A stretch of DNA of 64,000 bases from Candidatus Melainabacteria bacterium. Lineage in GTDB: Bacteria; Cyanobacteriota; Vampirovibrionia; Obscuribacterales; Obscuribacteraceae. The number at the start of each line of letters is the position of its first letter. The stretch's first letter is position 1. The position numbers and the translations under genes are program-made. The stretch covers positions 1-64,000 of the forward strand of contig JACRFZ010000108.1 of NCBI GenBank assembly GCA_016212515.1, read 5' to 3'. The notes beneath the pieces were generated by a model, which saw only the letters and a list, made by a program, of their open reading frames with translations, was not told where the DNA came from and did not search any database. This document shows positions 60,294-64,000 of the stretch, in pieces.

Positions 60294-63197
60294 TCAGCCG
60301 GAGCGCATCGCTTCCGTGTGCTCTGTGGTAACTCGCTTCTGCAAGATCTTTTGCAAGCCCGGATAACTGGTCAGCTCGGGGTCCAGCTTCATTATGGCGA
60401 GAGCAGCATTACGGGCATCTTCAAGAATTTTCGCATCATTGACCAGGTCGGCCAGCACAAGATCAGGCAAGCCGCTCTGCCGGTAGCCCAGGAACTCACC
60501 CGGCCCACGAATTTCCAGATCTTTTTGAGCCACCACGAAACCATCATTGGTCTGTTCCATAATGCCGAGACGGTCTCGCGTTGTCTGCGACTTCATCTCA
60601 GAAACAAGATAGCAATAAGACTGATCGCCGCCCCGACCGACGCGACCGCGCAACTGGTGCAACTGCGCCAGGCCGAAGCGGTCGGCATTTTCAATGACCA
60701 TCACAGTTGAATTGGGAACGTCTACACCCACTTCAATCACAGTGGTGGAAACAAGGATCTGAAATTCACCGCGCCGGAAAGCATCCATGACGGCATCTTT
60801 CTCCTGGGACTTCAATTTTCCATGCATTAGTCCCAGACTCATATCGGCGAACTCACCGGTTTTCAGTTTTTCGTATTCCTGGGTGGCAGCCTTGGCCGAG
60901 AGCGACTCCGACTCTTCAATCAAAGGAAAGACTATATACGCCTGCCGCCCCAACTCAATCTGTTTTCGTACTTCCTGCCAGAGTTCTTTTTTCTGGGAAG
61001 GGCGCACCAGTCTAGTGATTATCGGTTTTCTGCCGGGAGGCAATTCATCGATCTCGGAAACATCCAGATCACCATGCATGGTTAGTGCCATCGTCCGCGG
61101 TATCGGCGTGGCAGTCATGGTGAGCAGCTCAGGATTCTGGCTCTTGGCTTTCAGCCTGGCTCTTTGCTTAACGCCAAAACGATGCTGTTCATCGATGATG
61201 ATCAAGCCTAGATTCTGAAACTCCACATCATCTTCCAGAATGGCGTGGGTTCCAACCACAATATGACTTTGCCCGGAGAGAATTTCTTGCCTGGCGGCAC
61301 GCCGTTCCTTGACGCCGTGCTTGCCCAGCACCAGAGAAGCACGCAAGCCTAAAGGCGCCATCAGACGCTGAAACTGCCGGTAATGCTGCTCGGCCAGTAT
61401 TTCGGTAGGAGCCATCATGGCACCCTGAAAGCCGTTTTCTATGGCGACCATGAAAGCCATAAGGGCCACCACGGTCTTTCCGGAACCGACATCGCCCTGC
61501 ACCAGGCGGTGCATGGGCTTGTTGGAAGCTAGGTCTCTGGCTATTTCACCAAATACACGCTCCTGGGCGCCGGTAAGAGTAAACGGCAGAGACTGCCGCA
61601 ACCGATTGACATAACCGTCGGCAGCCGGCTCATACTTGATCGATAGCGCATCTTCCCGTTGCTCATACTGATAGCGGCGATGAGCCATCTGAAGTTGTAT
61701 GCCGAAAAGTTCGTCGAAAACCAGGCGCCGCCTCGCTTCATCCTTATCTTCCGGCGTCTGCGGAAAGTGTATGTTGAAAAAGGACTGCTTCAAGCCCATC
61801 AAACTATAGGTTTCTCGAAGTTCGTCCGGCAGCAGTTCGTCGATACCATCACCATAACTGCTCAAAGCATTGTGAATGATGTTTCTAAGGTAGCGAAGCG
61901 AAAGCCCCTCAGTAAGCGGATAAACCGGCACAAGTCGCCCGGCATGAAGACTTTCAGGCATTGATCCATCCGCATCTTCATCGCTGTAGCCGCTGGACAA
62001 TTGCTCCCCGCCGGAGAGACTCAATATTTCAATCTCGGCATTCTTGAGTTTCAACTTACCTGAGTAGTCGTCTCGCTCAACCACGCCGGATGCCAGAACC
62101 TGAGCACCTTTTGGAAATTGCTCTTTGTAGCGGTCAAGCAAATACTTATTTGATTTTCCGCCGACAAAGCGACTGACAATGATACTGCCGGTGCCATCAG
62201 AGATTATGGCGCTCAGTATGGATACATTGCCGCGCTTAGCCTGATAAGCGCTCACCGAGCGAATTGTGCCGAAGATACTCACTTCCTCGCCGATAACCAG
62301 ATCGCGAATATGCTCTCGGTTCAAAAAATCGAGATGCTTGCGAGGGTAGTGGCAGAGCAGTTTCTCTACCGTGCTGATATCCAGTTTGGCAAGCAGATTG
62401 GCAATACGCGGACCGACGCCCTTGACGAACTGCACTGGTATCTCGGAAATCGGCTTGCCTCGCATATCAACAAATGCCGGGCGCTCGGCAGTGGCACCGG
62501 CGCCACTCTTACGAACACCGGTCTGAGGTGCCGTTGCAACAGCGGCTCCGGCACCGGCACTTATGCCGGTGGCAGAGCCCTTAGCATCGGCTTGACCGCC
62601 TCTTCGAGTTTCTGGGCGACCACCTGCCTGGGTTTCTATTCGGCTTTTAGTTGGCTCACTTGCTGCCGTCCTGCTTGTTGTCGGCAGGCCTCTTGCCGGC
62701 TCGCTTCTTATTGCGCCGACGGCTCCGACAGTTGCGCCGACGGCTCCGGCAGTTGCGCCGGATGGCCCCGCATTTGCGCCGGCGACTACCGCAGGTGCTC
62801 CGGCGGCTACCGCATTTGCTCCGGATGCCCCCGCAGGTGCTCCGGCGGCTACCGCATTTGCTCCGGATGCCCCCGCATCTGCTCCGGTGGCAGGCTCTGC
62901 GCCCATGGCTTCAAAATAAGGAACAAGTAGCTCTTCAGCCCGGCTGACGATATTGATGCGCGTGGCCACATCGGCATTGGGATATTGCCGGAAAAATGCT
63001 CTCAGGGTGGTCCAGACCGGATCGAGCGGAAACCGCCGCACCAGGCGATCGGAAGTTACCCGCATGAAATGCGAGAAGGTACTGTGGCGCCCCTGAAAAT
63101 CAGCGTAGCGCGCCCGACGCTCCACGGCAATGGCCCGGCGCAGGGCCGAGATTTCAGCCTCTTTTGTGGGTCTGCCCTTGCCGACTACCTTGACCAT
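60294..63197 (-). CDS. recG: ATP-dependent DNA helicase RecG with long N-terminal insertion
   Basis: A 967-aa fork-reversal helicase (usually ~700-850). Residues 1-100 are a helical extension, then Ala/Gly/Pro low complexity to about 245. The wedge/OB domain follows: FVKGVGPRIANLLAKLDISTVEKLLCHYPRKHLD and IGEEVSIFGTIRSV. Helicase motifs are QGDVGSGKTVVALMAF (I), APTEILAEQHYRQF (Ia), IIIDEQHRFGVKQR (II, DEQH), MTATPIPRTMALTMHGDLD (III), NADRFGLAQLHQLRGRVGRG (VI) and the TRG region after it. RecG remodels stalled forks and D-loops. ATG 63197 has no other gene close upstream. Confidence 0.95.
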   Translation of the reverse strand: MVKVVGKGRPTKEAEISALRRAIAVERRARYADFQGRHSTFSHFMRVTSDRLVRRFPLDPVWTTLRAFFRQYPNADVATRINIVSRAEELLVPYFEAMGAEPATGADAGASGANAVAAGAPAGASGANAVAAGAPAVVAGANAGPSGATAGAVGATVGAVGAIRSEPARGLPTTSRTAASEPTKSRIETQAGGRPETRRGGQADAKGSATGISAGAGAAVATAPQTGVRKSGAGATAERPAFVDMRGKPISEIPVQFVKGVGPRIANLLAKLDISTVEKLLCHYPRKHLDFLNREHIRDLVIGEEVSIFGTIRSVSAYQAKRGNVSILSAIISDGTGSIIVSRFVGGKSNKYLLDRYKEQFPKGAQVLASGVVERDDYSGKLKLKNAEIEILSLSGGEQLSSGYSDEDADGSMPESLHAGRLVPVYPLTEGLSLRYLRNIIHNALSSYGDGIDELLPDELRETYSLMGLKQSFFNIHFPQTPEDKDEARRRLVFDELFGIQLQMAHRRYQYEQREDALSIKYEPAADGYVNRLRQSLPFTLTGAQERVFGEIARDLASNKPMHRLVQGDVGSGKTVVALMAFMVAIENGFQGAMMAPTEILAEQHYRQFQRLMAPLGLRASLVLGKHGVKERRAARQEILSGQSHIVVGTHAILEDDVEFQNLGLIIIDEQHRFGVKQRARLKAKSQNPELLTMTATPIPRTMALTMHGDLDVSEIDELPPGRKPIITRLVRPSQKKELWQEVRKQIELGRQAYIVFPLIEESESLSAKAATQEYEKLKTGEFADMSLGLMHGKLKSQEKDAVMDAFRRGEFQILVSTTVIEVGVDVPNSTVMVIENADRFGLAQLHQLRGRVGRGGDQSYCYLVSEMKSQTTRDRLGIMEQTNDGFVVAQKDLEIRGPGEFLGYRQSGLPDLVLADLVNDAKILEDARNAALAIMKLDPELTSYPGLQKILQKRVTTEHTEAMRSG
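62791..62874. repeat. 42-bp perfect tandem duplication inside recG
   Basis: Two identical 42-bp units (62791-62832 and 62833-62874), with decayed partial copies on both sides. They encode two copies of a 14-residue Ala/Gly unit (GASGANAVAAGAPA). The identity at DNA level points to recent slippage or recombination. Confidence 0.95.
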
Positions 63198-63251
63198 TAC
63201 TCTAGGATTTCTCTAACTTTTCCGCAGACAAAGCAGGTCATTCGCAGCAGC

Positions 63252-63278
63252 ATATGCGCAAGATACGGAAGCGCATAT
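63252..63278. promoter_or_regulatory. 8-bp inverted repeat upstream of recG
   Basis: ATATGCGC (63252-63259) and GCGCATAT (63271-63278), spacer 11, lie 55 bp before the recG ATG. It may be an operator or a leader hairpin. No clear -10/-35 was identified between it and recG. Confidence 0.35.
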
Positions 63279-63450
63279 ATCAACTTCCGGATAACCGCCT
63301 TGCTCCCCCAGACCGACCTGCCTTAGAAGACACAATCTAGTGCCCAGAGTAAAGACTAGCCCAGGCAGCCCCTTTTTGCCAATGAAAAATTTGCCGCTTG
63401 CAAGCCGGATAAATCCAGAAGCGGGATCTAGGACAAACTAGGTCAGAGAC

Positions 63451-64000
63451 TTATTGCAGTCTGTTGAGGATCAGTTTGGAAATGGCTTTCAGTGTGGCGA
63501 ATACACCCAAGCCTTCGGAGGCAACGGCTTCGAAACTGGGAACACCGGGAGTGTTCAATTCACGTTCCATACGCTCAATGGGCATGGCGTTAGCCAGGTC
63601 GCGTTTGTTGTACTGCAGAACCCAGGGAATGTTATCGAGGGTAAGGCTGTACTCTTTCAAGTTGTCGACCATGTTCTGCAAAGACTCAACGTTGTCTTTA
63701 GAACGCATGACATCGGAGTCGGCTACGAAAATAATTCCGTCCACACCGTTCAAAATCAGTTTACGGCTGGCGTTATATTCCACCTGACCGGGAACCGTAT
63801 AAAGAGAAAATCTAGTTTTGAAACCTTGAACGCTACCAAGGTCCAGGGGCAAGAAGTCGAAGAACAAAGTACGTTCGGTTTCTGTTGCCAGACTGATCAG
63901 TTCGCCTCTGGTTGTCGGCGCGAGCTGGCCATGGATATACTTCAAATTCGTGGTTTTGCCACCAAGACCGGTGCCGTAGTAAACGATTTTGCAGTTTATC
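63451..64000 (-). CDS. MglA-type small GTPase (5' end beyond window)
   Basis: About 183 aa are visible; the frame continues past the window edge, probably by only a few codons, since MglA proteins have ~195 aa and begin shortly before the visible [19 protein letters not shown]-loop. G-motifs: GTGLGGKTT (P-loop), switch [16 protein letters not shown] where MglA has [15 protein letters not shown], and NKRDLAN (G4, NKxD). MglA works as a polarity or motility switch with an MglB/roadblock GAP. An ATG further inside (63945) would delete the P-loop and is not the start. Confidence 0.93.
   Translation of the reverse strand, partial: INCKIVYYGTGLGGKTTNLKYIHGQLAPTTRGELISLATETERTLFFDFLPLDLGSVQGFKTRFSLYTVPGQVEYNASRKLILNGVDGIIFVADSDVMRSKDNVESLQNMVDNLKEYSLTLDNIPWVLQYNKRDLANAMPIERMERELNTPGVPSFEAVASEGLGVFATLKAISKLILNRLQ

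Noticed and set aside
62791-62874. CRISPR-like array from regularly repeated 42-bp units
   Set aside because: The repeats are contiguous without spacers and encode an in-frame protein repeat inside recG.

Overview
The window is a gene-dense piece of a bacterial chromosome of mixed coding orientation, with about 50 protein genes, two tRNA genes and no sign of phage, transposon or CRISPR. The gene set suggests a non-photosynthetic relative of Cyanobacteria (Melainabacteria/Vampirovibrionia, Obscuribacterales-like). Pointers are an archaeal-type AspRS, membrane-anchored Hanks kinases, many TPR and WD40 proteins, MBOAT/SGNH acyl-transfer genes, an MGDG-synthase-like glycosyltransferase, a RecG with a long N-terminal extension, and an MglA-type GTPase at the right edge. 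This placement is an inference from families, not from a marker-gene comparison.

Layout. 1-3.8 kb: envelope lipid genes (MGDG-synthase-like glycosyltransferase, two alpha/beta hydrolases). 3.9-6.3 kb: archaeal-type aspS behind an attenuator-like leader, and a convergent ATP-grasp gene. 6.4-7.1 kb: a small thioredoxin-fold gene behind a ~330-nt leader that can fold into a three-way junction. 7.2-9.9 kb: MBOAT O-acyltransferase plus SGNH-like partner. 10-12.9 kb: a small protein, a rhomboid-TPR fusion and a WG-repeat lipoprotein. 13-22.2 kb (minus strand): TPR protein, WD40 protein, tRNA-Arg(CCG), addB, addA. 22.3-25.1 kb: ABC ATPase, permease and a thioredoxin-like protein in one coupled operon. 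25.1-28.6 kb: two tandem membrane-anchored Ser/Thr kinases and a small membrane protein. 28.6-33.5 kb: pyrC, hrpB and an unrecognised protein whose N-terminus suggests a -1 frameshift. 33.7-37.2 kb: two polytopic GT-C-like proteins. 37.2-39.1 kb: a TetR regulator divergent from an SDR gene with a clear shared operator. 39.2-41.3 kb: AraC/GyrI-type regulator, GNAT and Crp/Fnr. 41.7-45.5 kb: recA, lnt and an SRPBCC protein. 45.6-49 kb: a small protein, an NDUFA9-like SDR and a Gly-rich secreted repeat protein. 49.2-51.1 kb: hutH and tRNA-Val(CAC). 51.1-54.6 kb: arsRICDA operon with a leaderless-looking promoter and no membrane pump gene. 54.6-56.3 kb: class III aminotransferase with a histone-like tail, plus a 63-aa protein. 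57.1-64 kb: large TPR protein, membrane-anchored unknown, recG and the edge-truncated mglA-like gene.

Working together: addAB, recA and recG form a double-strand-break/fork repair complement. arsR-arsI-arsC-arsD-arsA would sense arsenic, demethylate organoarsenicals, reduce arsenate and chaperone arsenite to the ArsA ATPase, but the membrane pump must lie elsewhere. The most unusual observations are regulatory: the aspS leader, the structured leader at 6.5-6.7 kb, the palindromic arsR and TetR operators, the slippery heptamer in the unknown gene at 33.4 kb and a likely CTG start in the GNAT gene.
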